From positions 1,240,001 to 1,304,000 of the forward strand of contig CAWHVG010000005.1 in NCBI GenBank assembly GCA_963832725.1: a DNA stretch of 64,000 nucleotides. The letters run 5' to 3'. This document shows, piece by piece, positions 18,302-26,095 of the stretch. How positions within the stretch are numbered: position 1 is the stretch's first letter; each line of letters begins with the position of its first letter. The notes below the pieces were generated by a model. That model worked only from the letters and a program-made list of their open reading frames with translations, had not been told where the DNA came from and did no database searches. Origin of the DNA: JAEZBP01 sp963832725. GTDB taxonomy: Bacteria > Myxococcota_A > Polyangia > Polyangiales > Sandaracinaceae. The position numbers were made by a program, and so were the translations under genes.

Positions 18302-18856
18302 TCAGGCCATGGACTCGTAGCTGATCTGCTGACCGCCCACGTTGAGCGCCGCGATCAGACCGCCCCGCCCCTGAACGAAGACCGCGGAGCCGTTCTGGAA
18401 GTTCGTCTGGGCTGCGGCACCCGCGGTGATCGCGGTGGCCCCGGCCTCGGCGGTGAAGTTGAAGTTGCCCGACTTCAGCCGATCCAGCGCCTCCGGCGCC
18501 TCGAAGACGATCAGCTCGGAGTAGGTCTGGCCGCCGAGCTGGGCGCCGATCGTGGCCTGGGTCAGGGTGGCGAAGCCGATGGGGCGACCGTCCTGGTAGA
18601 CGACGCCGACGCCGCGCGCACCGCCGACGATGGCCGCGCCCTGCCCGATCTGCGGGAAGACGACGTAGCCCGCCGCGTTCTCCACCAACGGTCGTAGGGT
18701 CGGGTCCTTCGCGACCATCTGCTGCAGCGTGGCCTGGGCGCGCGAGTCCATGGCCTGCTGGGACTGCCGGCTGGCCGGCGCAGACGCGCACCCGGCCATC
18801 ATGACGAGGCCGGCCAGCGCGCCGATCAGATTGAAATGGGTAGTCCGCTTTGACAT
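18302..18856 (-). CDS. SYLF-domain (Ysc84-like) lipid-binding lipoprotein
   Basis: SYLF/Ysc84 proteins bind phosphoinositides or acidic lipids. This one is a lipoprotein (MSKRTTHFNLIGALAGLVMM, lipobox MAGC), so it probably sits in the envelope. The domain shows GYVVFPQIGQGAAIVGGARG, IGFATLTQATIGAQLGGQ and IVFEAPEALDRLKSG, the typical glycine-rich order. 184 residues, normal for the bacterial form. GAGGAG is five bases before the ATG. It converges with the small lipoprotein gene to its left. Confidence 0.88.
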   Translation of the reverse strand: MSKRTTHFNLIGALAGLVMMAGCASAPASRQSQQAMDSRAQATLQQMVAKDPTLRPLVENAAGYVVFPQIGQGAAIVGGARGVGVVYQDGRPIGFATLTQATIGAQLGGQTYSELIVFEAPEALDRLKSGNFNFTAEAGATAITAGAAAQTNFQNGSAVFVQGRGGLIAALNVGGQQISYESMA

Positions 18857-19247
18857 ACGTTCTCCTCGGTGACTGCCTCTACGCGTAACTCTCCCCCAGC
18901 CGTTGCAGGTCCGATGCCGAGCGGCGCGCCGAGCGGGCGTGCGCGGGTGTTTGTTCAACGAATCCGCGGGGTGTGAGGCAGAAGGGCCGCCGGAGAGCCC
19001 TCCGCGAGGTCGGAGGCGGGCACGCAGCGGCGGGGCACCTGTCGGCAAGTGCCCCGCGGGCCGCCGGGGTGAGCCGCGACGGTGCGCGGCGGTGAACCAG
19101 CGCACGCGACGCCGGAGGGTCGCCGAGGCGACGTGACCCCGACGAGCTCCCATCGCGGGGTCGAGGGCGCGCGAGCGGACACCGAGACGCCACAGGCGCG
19201 CGGGGTACGTCGCAGTCCGGCCGAGACCGCCCTCCGGGGACGGGGCC
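18857..19247. other. Intergenic stretch of 391 bases
   Basis: No convincing gene. It holds a perfect 9-bp hairpin, GCGGGGCAC (19030-19038) with GTGCCCCGC (19049-19057) and a 10-base loop, about 190 bases beyond the stop of the ArsA-like gene. No U-tract follows. The remainder shows no clear signal; open frames here are GC-driven. Confidence 0.5.
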
Positions 19248-20171
19248 TCAGAACGCGTCGGCGAGAGACTCGATCGCGGAGCGCCGGAAATCGGCCACGT
19301 GCAGCATCGGCAGGATGGTCCGCGGCAGATCGGGCAGGCTCTGGCGGAGCTTGGCGATCGACTCCTGCTGCACGCCCTCGCGGAGCGCGCGCTGTCGGCC
19401 GGCCAGCGCCAGCGCGTACGCCGGGGAGTGGTCTTCGAGCGCGGCTGGCAGGGCGGCGATCGGCTGCCGCTCGTCGGCCTTGAAGAGCTTGGGCAGGACG
19501 GCGTTGAGCACCAGGCGCCCCACGGGCATCCGGATCTCGTCCCGCAGCGCGGCGTGGAGATCGATCGTCTCGTTGGCCGGCATGTCCTCGGGCAGCGTGA
19601 CCAACACGGCCGCCGAGCGGGACGCATCGCGCAAGAGATTCAGCGCACCCTCGGCCTCGTTGCGCAAGAGGCCCGGCGGCGCGACGTCGCAGATCACCTG
19701 GGGGACGCGGAGCATGTCGAGCGCGTGGCCGGTGGCCGGGGCATCGACGATCACCAGGTCGTAGCGCTTCCGGCCGTTCTCGAGCTGCTCGTTGGCGTGG
19801 AAGTAGGCCTTGCCGAGCATCGACCACGCCTCGATACCGGGCGTGCCGCGCAGGACGGCCGAGACGAAGCGGTTCTCGAAGATGGCCTTGTAGAGGCTGC
19901 GCACCTTCAAGATCATCATCCCGTACTCTTCGAGCGCGATGGCCGGGGTCATGTTGACCGCCTCGAGGTTCTCGCCGACGCGCTGGTTGCGCGGACCGAT
20001 CGAGTCGACCTCGAGCAGATGGCTGAGCCGCTCCTTGGCGTTGCACATGGCCACCAGCGTGCGCTTGCCGCGCTTGGCAGCGGCCAGCGCGAGCGCCGCG
20101 CTCACGGTCGTCTTCCCGACTCCCCCCTTACCGGTGACGAACAGGAAGTCGAGGTCGAAGAGGTCCGGCAT
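19248..20171 (-). CDS. ArsA/Get3-family ATPase
   Basis: P-loop ATPase of the anion-transporting/tail-anchor-targeting group, 307 residues with a single ATPase domain. The deviant Walker A is LFVTGKGGVGKTTVSAAL, and the switch region DAPATGHALDMLRVP matches the family. No CxxC zinc-dimer motif of Get3 and no metal-binding cysteines of ArsA are visible. Myxobacteria often have several paralogues whose substrate is unknown; arsenite resistance is not indicated, as no arsB or arsR is nearby. The frame stays open upstream to about 20950, but that part is low-complexity and repeat-driven; I start at ATG 20171 (MPDLFDLDFLFVTGKG). Confidence 0.88.
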   Translation of the reverse strand: MPDLFDLDFLFVTGKGGVGKTTVSAALALAAAKRGKRTLVAMCNAKERLSHLLEVDSIGPRNQRVGENLEAVNMTPAIALEEYGMMILKVRSLYKAIFENRFVSAVLRGTPGIEAWSMLGKAYFHANEQLENGRKRYDLVIVDAPATGHALDMLRVPQVICDVAPPGLLRNEAEGALNLLRDASRSAAVLVTLPEDMPANETIDLHAALRDEIRMPVGRLVLNAVLPKLFKADERQPIAALPAALEDHSPAYALALAGRQRALREGVQQESIAKLRQSLPDLPRTILPMLHVADFRRSAIESLADAF

Positions 20172-20410
20172 CGGCGCACGTCGTGCCCGCGGACAGCACA
20201 CCGCGGAGCGCCGGCGAACATAGCGATTGGCCCCGATCCCGGCAAGCGAAGCGAGTCGGGCGAGAGCGCTCCCGCCGAGCACATCGAGCCTGCATGCTCG
20301 ACGACGCGCGCCGCCGCCCCGGACGATCCGCAGAGCGGCCTCGGGAGGCTTCGAGGTGCCCCCTCGACGGGAGCCGGTCTCGCTCGTCCTCGTCGCGCCC
20401 GACGACCTTC

Positions 20411-20515
20411 GGGCCGGTTTGGGAGAGCTTTCGGCCGGTTTGGGAGAGCTTTCGGCCGGTTTTTGGGAGCTTTCGGCCGGTTTTTGGGAGCTTTCGGCCG
20501 GTTTTTGGGAGCTTC
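20411..20515. repeat. 21-bp tandem repeat, five copies, with phased T-tracts
   Basis: Five consecutive 21-base units begin at 20411, 20432, 20453, 20474 and 20495, consensus CGGCCGGTTTTTGGGAGCTTT. The first two carry T3 and GAGAG, the last three T5. Two helical turns per unit would place each T-tract on the same face of the DNA. Confidence 0.9.
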
Positions 20516-20992
20516 GAGGGCTTCCAAGTCCGGCTGCAGGGCTGGAAAAGCGCCCGGCGCGCGTTTTTCCTCGCCGCAGCCGATTTTGAGGCGCTCGGGG
20601 CCGGTATTTCCTCGTTTTTAGGCGTTTTTGAGAGCTCTGCGGCCCTTTGAGGGACGTCCGGGCCGCTTTTTCCTCCTCCGAGGGCGTCGAAGGCCGTCTG
20701 CGCGCGTCGCAGGCCGCTCGACGCCCGTTTTTCCTCGCCGCGGCGTCCTTTTGTGAGCTCGAAGCCGGTTTTGGGGCCCGGGAGCGCGCTTTTCCCCGGT
20801 TTTTCGCCGTTTTTCCGGCTCTCGGCCCCGTTCTTGCGCGTCTACGCCCGTCGCGGCGCCTCCAGACGCCTTTTTCGGACCTCGACGCCGCTTCGAGGCG
20901 GCTCGGCCGCGTTTCGGCGGACTCACGGTCTCCGTCGCCGCGCGTCAACGAGCTCGACGCGCCGCGGCTTCGTCGACCGACGGAAACGCGAA

Positions 20993-21019
20993 CGGCGGCG
21001 CTCCGAAGAGCCGCCGCCG
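20993..21019 (-). terminator. Probable terminator of the DUF2330 gene
   Basis: CGGCGGCGCTC (20993-21003) pairs with GAGCCGCCGCCG (21008-21019) around a CGAA loop with one bulge. It lies 26 bases beyond the stop of the leftward DUF2330 gene. Only a weak T-run follows on that strand. Confidence 0.45.
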
Positions 21020-21044
21020 CTCGAACGAACGGGGATCGCTGTCT

Positions 21045-22295
21045 TCAGCGGCGGCGACGCAGCAGGACGGCCGCGCCGGCGAGCGCCACGAGCACGAAGC
21101 CGGCCGGCGACCCTTGCCCCGCCGCGCTCACGCTGCAGCCGTCGCCGCGGCTTCGCCAGCCGGTGCCGTCGGGCCCGTAGGGATCGGAGCAGACCGCGTC
21201 CGGCTGCCGGTGGGTCTCGTTGGTCACGACGATGTAGTTGCCCAGGTCTCCGCCCGTGCTGGCGGCGAGGACGAGATCCTCGATCAGGAACTGCGCGGGC
21301 ATGTCCGAGGTGAGGCGCGTGATGTAGGGCTGGGTCAGCCCCTGGCGCGCCACCTCGTAGTCGGCGCTGGCCGAGTGCACCTGCCCGGACTCGTCGTAGC
21401 TCGAGTAGTAGCCGATGGTGCCGTCGTCGGCCTGGGCGTACTCGGTCACCCACACGCGACCGCCGTCGGTGCCCACCGCGTCGGCGTAGAGGTCGTCGTA
21501 GTTGAACGAGCCCGAGCTCCAGTCGTAGGAGAGGCGGCTCCGATCGACCTCGGCGTTCGTGAAGTTCGAAGCCTCGTAGCGGCCCTCGCCGAAGACGAAG
21601 AGCTCGAGGCCGACCTTCCCCTCGATGCCGGCCGAGACCATCCGCAGCGGGAAGGTCGGGTTCATGCCCGGCATGCTCACGCGGACGGGCTGCATCTGGT
21701 TCACGCCGGCGCTCGGCGAGAGGCGCAGGACCGCGAAGTCCATGCCCTGGTCGGTGTAGAACGCGATCGTCGGCAGGATGGTGTCCGGGACGGCGTAGTC
21801 GTGGCCGCGCAGCCAGTCGACCAGCGCGTTCGGGTCCGAGGCGCCGATGGTCACCGTCTCGTAGGGGCCGATGGTCGCCTGGTGGTAGACGGTGACGCCC
21901 GCGTCGCCTTCCGCAGCGGAGCGATCGGCGGAAGCGCCGGCGAAGCCCGAGGCGCCGCAGAACGTGACCGGCGGGGTCGGCGCCTGCATCGTGATGTGCG
22001 TCTGCTGCTCCAGCGCCTCGAAGAACGCGTTGTCCGCCAGCTCGACGGGCACGCCGCCCCGCACCGGCAGCACCCACACGAAGTCCTCGGGGTTGCCCGC
22101 GTACTCGATCTGATCCCAGAGCGTCGTCTGCTGGGGCGACATCGACACCGCCATCTCGTGGCGCGTGACGACCGTCGGGCTCCCCGTCGGCGCGAAGCAT
22201 CCGCCGCATGCCGCGGCTCGCTCGGGCGCCGCCATCCCCCCCGCCAGCGCGAGCGCGCAGGTCAGCACACCAATTCGACCGCCGAAGCTATTCAT
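21045..22295 (-). CDS. DUF2330 protein with MYXO-CTERM-like sorting tail
   Basis: Exported protein of 416 residues and unknown function. The signal peptide MNSFGGRIGVLTCALALAG ends before AAACGGCFAP, the CGGCF start typical of DUF2330. The body has VWVLPVRGGVPVEL and VTFCGASGFAG and looks all-beta. The C terminus, GDGCSVSAAGQGSPAGF then a hydrophobic helix and RRRR, is a MYXO-CTERM signal: a Cys-containing motif, one helix and an Arg cluster, cut by myxosortase in related bacteria to expose the protein at the surface. GGGAGG precedes the ATG at 22295. The family call is firm; the surface location is inferred. Confidence 0.88.
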   Translation of the reverse strand: MNSFGGRIGVLTCALALAGGMAAPERAAACGGCFAPTGSPTVVTRHEMAVSMSPQQTTLWDQIEYAGNPEDFVWVLPVRGGVPVELADNAFFEALEQQTHITMQAPTPPVTFCGASGFAGASADRSAAEGDAGVTVYHQATIGPYETVTIGASDPNALVDWLRGHDYAVPDTILPTIAFYTDQGMDFAVLRLSPSAGVNQMQPVRVSMPGMNPTFPLRMVSAGIEGKVGLELFVFGEGRYEASNFTNAEVDRSRLSYDWSSGSFNYDDLYADAVGTDGGRVWVTEYAQADDGTIGYYSSYDESGQVHSASADYEVARQGLTQPYITRLTSDMPAQFLIEDLVLAASTGGDLGNYIVVTNETHRQPDAVCSDPYGPDGTGWRSRGDGCSVSAAGQGSPAGFVLVALAGAAVLLRRRR

Positions 22296-22523
22296 CTCGC
22301 CTCCCACACATGGTGGCGCGGCGCTTTGCAAGGCCCGATCCAGGAAGAGGATAGCCGCTCTGCCGAAGGATCCGGCTCGTTCCGGCGAACGCGCTGCGCC
22401 GTCGCTGCGCGCCCGACGTGCCGGGCTGTGCCGACCGCGAGCCGAACGCGGACCCCGGAGCCCCGCGGCGGCGACGAAATCGAGCGCGAACCCCCCGGCG
22501 ACGCGCGGGGCCCGGCGGCGAGC

Positions 22524-23696
22524 TCAGCGGAAGAGGCGCTCGACGAGCACGTCGGGACGGACGCGGAGGGCCCCGCCGTCGGGCAGATCACGGTCGAGCC
22601 GGAGCAGGGTGCCGCGGGCCGCGTCGTCGAGCGTCGCGCTCTCGGGCACGCGCTCGCGGTCGAGGCGGCGCAGGCCGACCAGACCGGGCGCACCGCAGAG
22701 GCCCCACTCCGTCTTTCCCTTGCTGTCGACCGGGCCACCGACCACGCGGAAGGCGCGCGGATCCCCGTCGGCGAGATCCCGGAGCCGCCTCTCGTCGTTG
22801 CGGAGCGTGAGGTAGGCGTAGGTCAGCCGCTCCCAGCGCAGCCCCGCCTCGCTCGCCACGGCGGCGAGGGCGTCCGGCAGCGCGAAGGGGAGCTGGTCGT
22901 GGCACCAATCCCGCTCGCGCCGCAAAAGCGGGCACGGACCGTCGCGCAGGCAGGGGGCGACGACGTGGGGAGCCGCGGGATCGGCCGCGAAGCGATCGCG
23001 CAGCGCCATCAGCTCGCGGGTGATGCTCCGCGTGGCAGGCTCGAGGACGATCATCGATCCGCCGGGGGACAGGCGCCCGCTCAGATCTCGGAGCAACGCC
23101 TCGCGCGCGTCGAGCCGATCGGCCGGCTCGCTGTCGGCGAAGAGCTCGTTCAGCGTCAGCCCGACCAGCACCAGGTCGGCCTGTGGCAGACGGGAAAGCT
23201 CGGTCCCCTCGAGATCCGTCTTGCGGGCCTCGAGCTTCACCGGCGCGATCAGACCGGCCTCCGCCGCCCGCTGGGCCAGCGTCCGGAAGACGTCGAGCGC
23301 TGCGGGATCGCGCTCCAGCGCCACGACCTCGAGGCGCGCCGCGCCCGCCCGCTTCGCCAGCTCCGCCAGGCCCAGCGTGGAGGTGCCGAGGCCGGCGCCG
23401 ACGTCGAGCACCCGCCACACCTCGCCCCGCGGCAACGCGCCGAGCGCCGAGAGCTCCGCCAGCGGGCCCTGGATCTTCGGCAGATCGCGCAGGAGGAAGA
23501 AGCGCAAGCGGGCCGCGATCGCCTCACCGGCGCGCCCGATGGCGTGTCGCTCGCGCGTGTAGAGCTCGCTCAGCGCGGTGACTTGGGACGCCAGCGCGGC
23601 ACCCTTGCGGTCGGCTCGACCGAGCAGCCGCGGGGCGATCTCGGACACGAGGTCGACCCAGCGAGGATCCAGCGGACGCGCGTCGGTGGGCGGCAT
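22524..23696 (-). CDS. Rsm22-family SAM-dependent methyltransferase
   Basis: Predicted RNA-associated methyltransferase of the small-ribosomal-subunit Rsm22 family, 390 residues. The SAM motif is WRVLDVGAGLGTSTLGLAE; the acidic end of strand 2 is VVALERDPAALDVF. The cysteine cluster APCLRDGPCPLLRRERDWCH matches the family's metal or cluster site (C-x5-C and later C). Start ATG 23696 gives MPPTDARPLDP. It is divergent from ccmC, separated by a perfect palindrome. Function in bacteria is not settled; mitochondrial Rsm22 helps assemble the small ribosomal subunit. Confidence 0.85.
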   Translation of the reverse strand: MPPTDARPLDPRWVDLVSEIAPRLLGRADRKGAALASQVTALSELYTRERHAIGRAGEAIAARLRFFLLRDLPKIQGPLAELSALGALPRGEVWRVLDVGAGLGTSTLGLAELAKRAGAARLEVVALERDPAALDVFRTLAQRAAEAGLIAPVKLEARKTDLEGTELSRLPQADLVLVGLTLNELFADSEPADRLDAREALLRDLSGRLSPGGSMIVLEPATRSITRELMALRDRFAADPAAPHVVAPCLRDGPCPLLRRERDWCHDQLPFALPDALAAVASEAGLRWERLTYAYLTLRNDERRLRDLADGDPRAFRVVGGPVDSKGKTEWGLCGAPGLVGLRRLDRERVPESATLDDAARGTLLRLDRDLPDGGALRVRPDVLVERLFR

Positions 23697-23705
23697 GGGA
23701 GCGCT

Positions 23706-23719
23706 CGGGTTATAACCCG
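23706..23719. promoter_or_regulatory. 14-bp perfect palindrome in a divergent promoter region
   Basis: CGGGTTATAACCCG is a perfect palindrome between the leftward Rsm22-type gene (start 23696) and the rightward ccmC (start 23773). Its TATAAC core can act as a -10-like element on either strand. It could be a shared promoter core or an operator. Confidence 0.45.
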
Positions 23720-23772
23720 GCGCGAAGGTGGCCGCCCGGCCCAACCGGCCCCAAGGTTTGCGACCGAGAAGC

Positions 23773-24480
23773 ATGACCGATCGTCCCCGCCCTCCCCTCG
23801 GCTGGTTGATCCTGGCCGCCGCCACCACCGCGCTACTGGTCGTCGCGCTGTGGTCGATCTTCTTCAACGCCCCCGTCGAGCGCACGATGGGGATCGTCCA
23901 GAAGATCTTCTACTTCCACGTGCCCAGCGCCTACGCGATGTACGTGGGCTTCGGTGCCTGCGGCCTGGGCAGCACGATGTTCCTGATCAAGCGCAAGGAC
24001 AGCTGGGACGCGCTGGCGGTGGCCGGCGCCGAGATCGGCCTGGTCTTCTGCGTGATCGTGCTGATCACCGGACCGCTCTGGGCCCGCAAGGCGTGGGGCG
24101 TGTGGTGGACCTGGGATCCGCGGCTGACCACGACCCTGCTCGCCGGGATGGTGTTCACCGCCTACGTGGTCCTGCGCTCCTTCGGCGCGGGCGAGGCCGA
24201 GCGGCGCTTCGCCTCGGGGCTGGCCATCGTCGGGATCTTCGATCTACCGATCATCCACTACGCGGTGCAGGTGTGGCGCGGGCAGCACCCGACCGTCATC
24301 ACGTCGCGCGGCGGCGGCATCACCGCCGACATGGGCGTGGCGCTGGGGATCGGATTCACCCTCTTCACCGCCCTGGTGATTCTGTTGATCTGGATGCGGA
24401 TGCGAATGGAGCGCACGCGGCTGTCGCTGCGCGCCCTGGAGCTCGAAGCGGCCGAGCGCGGCCTTCTGGAGGACGCATGA
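23773..24480 (+). CDS. ccmC: Heme exporter / cytochrome c maturation protein CcmC
   Basis: Integral membrane protein that presents heme to CcmE in cytochrome c maturation. Six hydrophobic helices in 235 residues. The tryptophan-rich WWD motif is WGVWWTWDPRLT; the flanking heme-ligand histidines lie in KIFYFHVPSAYA and LPIIHYAVQVW. Start ATG 23773 (MTDRPRPPLGW) with GAGAAG just before it; an upstream GTG at 23728 is less likely. It overlaps the CcmD-like gene (ATGA). No ccmA, ccmB, ccmE, ccmF or ccmH is in the window. Confidence 0.95.
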   Translation: MTDRPRPPLGWLILAAATTALLVVALWSIFFNAPVERTMGIVQKIFYFHVPSAYAMYVGFGACGLGSTMFLIKRKDSWDALAVAGAEIGLVFCVIVLITGPLWARKAWGVWWTWDPRLTTTLLAGMVFTAYVVLRSFGAGEAERRFASGLAIVGIFDLPIIHYAVQVWRGQHPTVITSRGGGITADMGVALGIGFTLFTALVILLIWMRMRMERTRLSLRALELEAAERGLLEDA

Positions 24481-24788
24481 AGCGGCTTCGCGCCATCACC
24501 CTGTCCCTTTCGCTCCTGCTCGCCGCGCCGGCGGCGGTCGCGCTCGCCCAGGACGAGCGAGGCGAAGACGCGGCGGAGAGCCGCGCGGCCGTGTTCGAGG
24601 CCGCCCGCGGCGCCCAGATGGAAGAGGTGCCGGGCGGCTCGCTCCTGGTGGGCGCCTACGGCGTCGTGTGGGTCGTGCTCCTCGGCTACGTCGTGTCGCT
24701 CGGGTTCCGGCAGGCACGCGTGGCGCGCGAGCTCGACCAGCTCCGCCAGGACCTGCACGCGCACGACGCGAAGGGCGAGGAGCGCTGA
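24477..24788 (+). CDS. CcmD-like small membrane protein
   Basis: 103 residues. A cleavable-looking signal (MKRLRAITLSLSLLLAAPAA to ALAQ) is followed by a polar stretch and one transmembrane helix (SLLVGAYGVVWVVLLGYVVS) with a charged cytoplasmic helix RVARELDQLRQDL. Size, topology and place after ccmC fit the alternative CcmD family, which helps release holo-CcmE. The ATG overlaps the ccmC stop, and GGAGG lies four bases upstream. Identification rests on context and topology more than on motifs. Confidence 0.75.
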   Translation: MKRLRAITLSLSLLLAAPAAVALAQDERGEDAAESRAAVFEAARGAQMEEVPGGSLLVGAYGVVWVVLLGYVVSLGFRQARVARELDQLRQDLHAHDAKGEER

Positions 24789-24792
24789 GCGA

Positions 24793-24918
24793 GTGCCCGT
24801 CGAGCACATCATCTACATCCCCGGCGTGATCCTGGTCGGCTTGGCCATCGGATACGTCATGGGCGCCCGCGCGGCGCGCGCGGAGTACGAGCGGCAGCGG
24901 CGCGAACGCAAGAAGTGA
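24793..24918 (+). CDS. 41-residue single-helix membrane protein
   Basis: Short open frame starting GTG at 24793, four bases after the CcmD-like stop. It reads one hydrophobic helix (IIYIPGVILVGLAIGYVMG) followed by a strongly basic, helical tail (ARAEYERQRRERKK). This is the shape of small Ccm or respiratory accessory proteins. It is not similar to anything I can name. It continues the ccmC-ccmD arrangement, so it may be the third gene of that operon. Support comes from position, codon pattern and clear topology; there is no good ribosome-binding site. Confidence 0.5.
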   Translation: MPVEHIIYIPGVILVGLAIGYVMGARAARAEYERQRRERKK

Positions 24919-24946
24919 GCGCTTTTTCGATGTGAGAGGGAGTGCG

Positions 24947-26095
24947 ATGCCCGACTTTTCTTTGAGCGAAGAGCAGCAGGCGCTGCAGTCGACCGTCCGT
25001 CAGTTCACGGCCGACAAGATCATCCCCGTGGCAGCCAAGTGCGACCACGAGGCCAAGTTCCCGCACGACGTCTACAAGGAGGCGTGGGAGCTCGGGATCA
25101 TCGCCCCCGTCATCCCGGAGGAGTACGGCGGCGCGGGCGTAGGCGAGTTCGACAACGCCCTCATGGTCGAGGAGCTGGCCTACGGCTGCACCGGCATCCA
25201 GACGTCGATGACCGCGACCACCCTGGCCGCCACCCCGCTGCTGGTCGCCGGCACCGAGGAGCAGAAGAAGGAGTACCTCGGCCGCGTGACCCGCGACGGG
25301 CTCTACTGCTCGTACGCGATCACCGAGCCCGCGGCGGGCAGCGACGCGGCCGGCATCCAGTGCAAGGCCGTCCAGCACGGCGACGACTGGGTGCTGAACG
25401 GGCAGAAGCTCTTCATCACCAACGCGTCGTTCGCCAACTGGTTCATCATCTTCGCGACCGTCGATCCCAGCCAGCGCCACAAGGGCATCATGGCGTTCGT
25501 CGTCGACGCGGACTCGCCCGGTCTCTCCATCGGCAAGAAGGAGGACAAGATGGGTCAGCGCGCCAGCGACACGGCGACGGTGATCCTCGAGGACGTAAAG
25601 GTCCCGAAGAAGAACGTGATCGCCGAAGCGGGCGCGGGCTTCCGGGTGGCGATGCAGACCTTCGACCGCACCCGGCCCGACATCGGCGCCGCGGCCTGCG
25701 GGCTGATGCGGCGCGCGCTCGACGAGTCCTGCCGCTTCGCGCTGGAGCGGAAGACCTTCGGCGTGCCGATCGCGCAGCACCAGGCCGTGCAGCACATGCT
25801 GGCGGAGATGGCCATCAAGTACGAGGCGACCCGGCTGCTGGTGCAAAAGGCAGCCTGGATGATCGACCGGCACGAGCGCTCGTCGGTCGTGTCGGCGTTC
25901 AGCAAGGCCTTCGGCGCCGACAGCGCCATGCAGGTCGCGACCGACGCCGTGCAGGTCTTCGGCGGCGTCGGCTACATGCGGGACTACCCGGTCGAGAAGC
26001 TGATGCGCGACGCGAAGATCCTCCAGATCTACGAGGGCACCTCGCAGGTCCAGCGCATGGTCATCGCGAAGAACATCCTCGCTCAGTACCAGTGA
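24947..26095 (+). CDS. Acyl-CoA dehydrogenase
   Basis: FAD-dependent enzyme that introduces the alpha-beta double bond in acyl-CoA during beta-oxidation or amino-acid degradation. 382 residues. The FAD/substrate segments YAITEPAAGSDAAGIQ and NGQKLFITNASFANWF are intact, and the catalytic Glu is in LQIYEGTSQVQRMVIA, the position used by medium/short-chain enzymes. GAGGGAG precedes the ATG (MPDFSLSEEQQ). The stop overlaps the GTG start of the following kinase-like gene. Chain-length preference cannot be told. Confidence 0.95.
   Translation: MPDFSLSEEQQALQSTVRQFTADKIIPVAAKCDHEAKFPHDVYKEAWELGIIAPVIPEEYGGAGVGEFDNALMVEELAYGCTGIQTSMTATTLAATPLLVAGTEEQKKEYLGRVTRDGLYCSYAITEPAAGSDAAGIQCKAVQHGDDWVLNGQKLFITNASFANWFIIFATVDPSQRHKGIMAFVVDADSPGLSIGKKEDKMGQRASDTATVILEDVKVPKKNVIAEAGAGFRVAMQTFDRTRPDIGAAACGLMRRALDESCRFALERKTFGVPIAQHQAVQHMLAEMAIKYEATRLLVQKAAWMIDRHERSSVVSAFSKAFGADSAMQVATDAVQVFGGVGYMRDYPVEKLMRDAKILQIYEGTSQVQRMVIAKNILAQYQ

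Larger units (their letters stand above)
20172..21044. other. Repeat-rich, T-tract intergenic region
   Basis: 873 bases without a credible gene. The + strand carries roughly a dozen runs of four or five T between 20400 and 20890, often in GCCGGTTTT or CGTTTTTCC contexts, against a GC-rich background. The left part (20411-20515) is an exact 21-bp tandem repeat; the rest looks like decayed relatives. On the minus strand it translates in frame with the ATPase as a Lys/Arg/Ser/Pro-rich low-complexity chain, which I regard as incidental. Confidence 0.6.

Noticed and set aside
19248..20171. Arsenite export ATPase
   Set aside because: The gene belongs to the ArsA/Get3 superfamily, but no arsB, arsR or arsC is present and the metal-site cysteines are missing.
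20172..20948. N-terminal extension of the ArsA-like ATPase into a Lys/Arg-rich chain
   Set aside because: The open frame comes from repeats lacking stops. The P-loop normally lies within the first 20 residues, as it does with ATG 20171.
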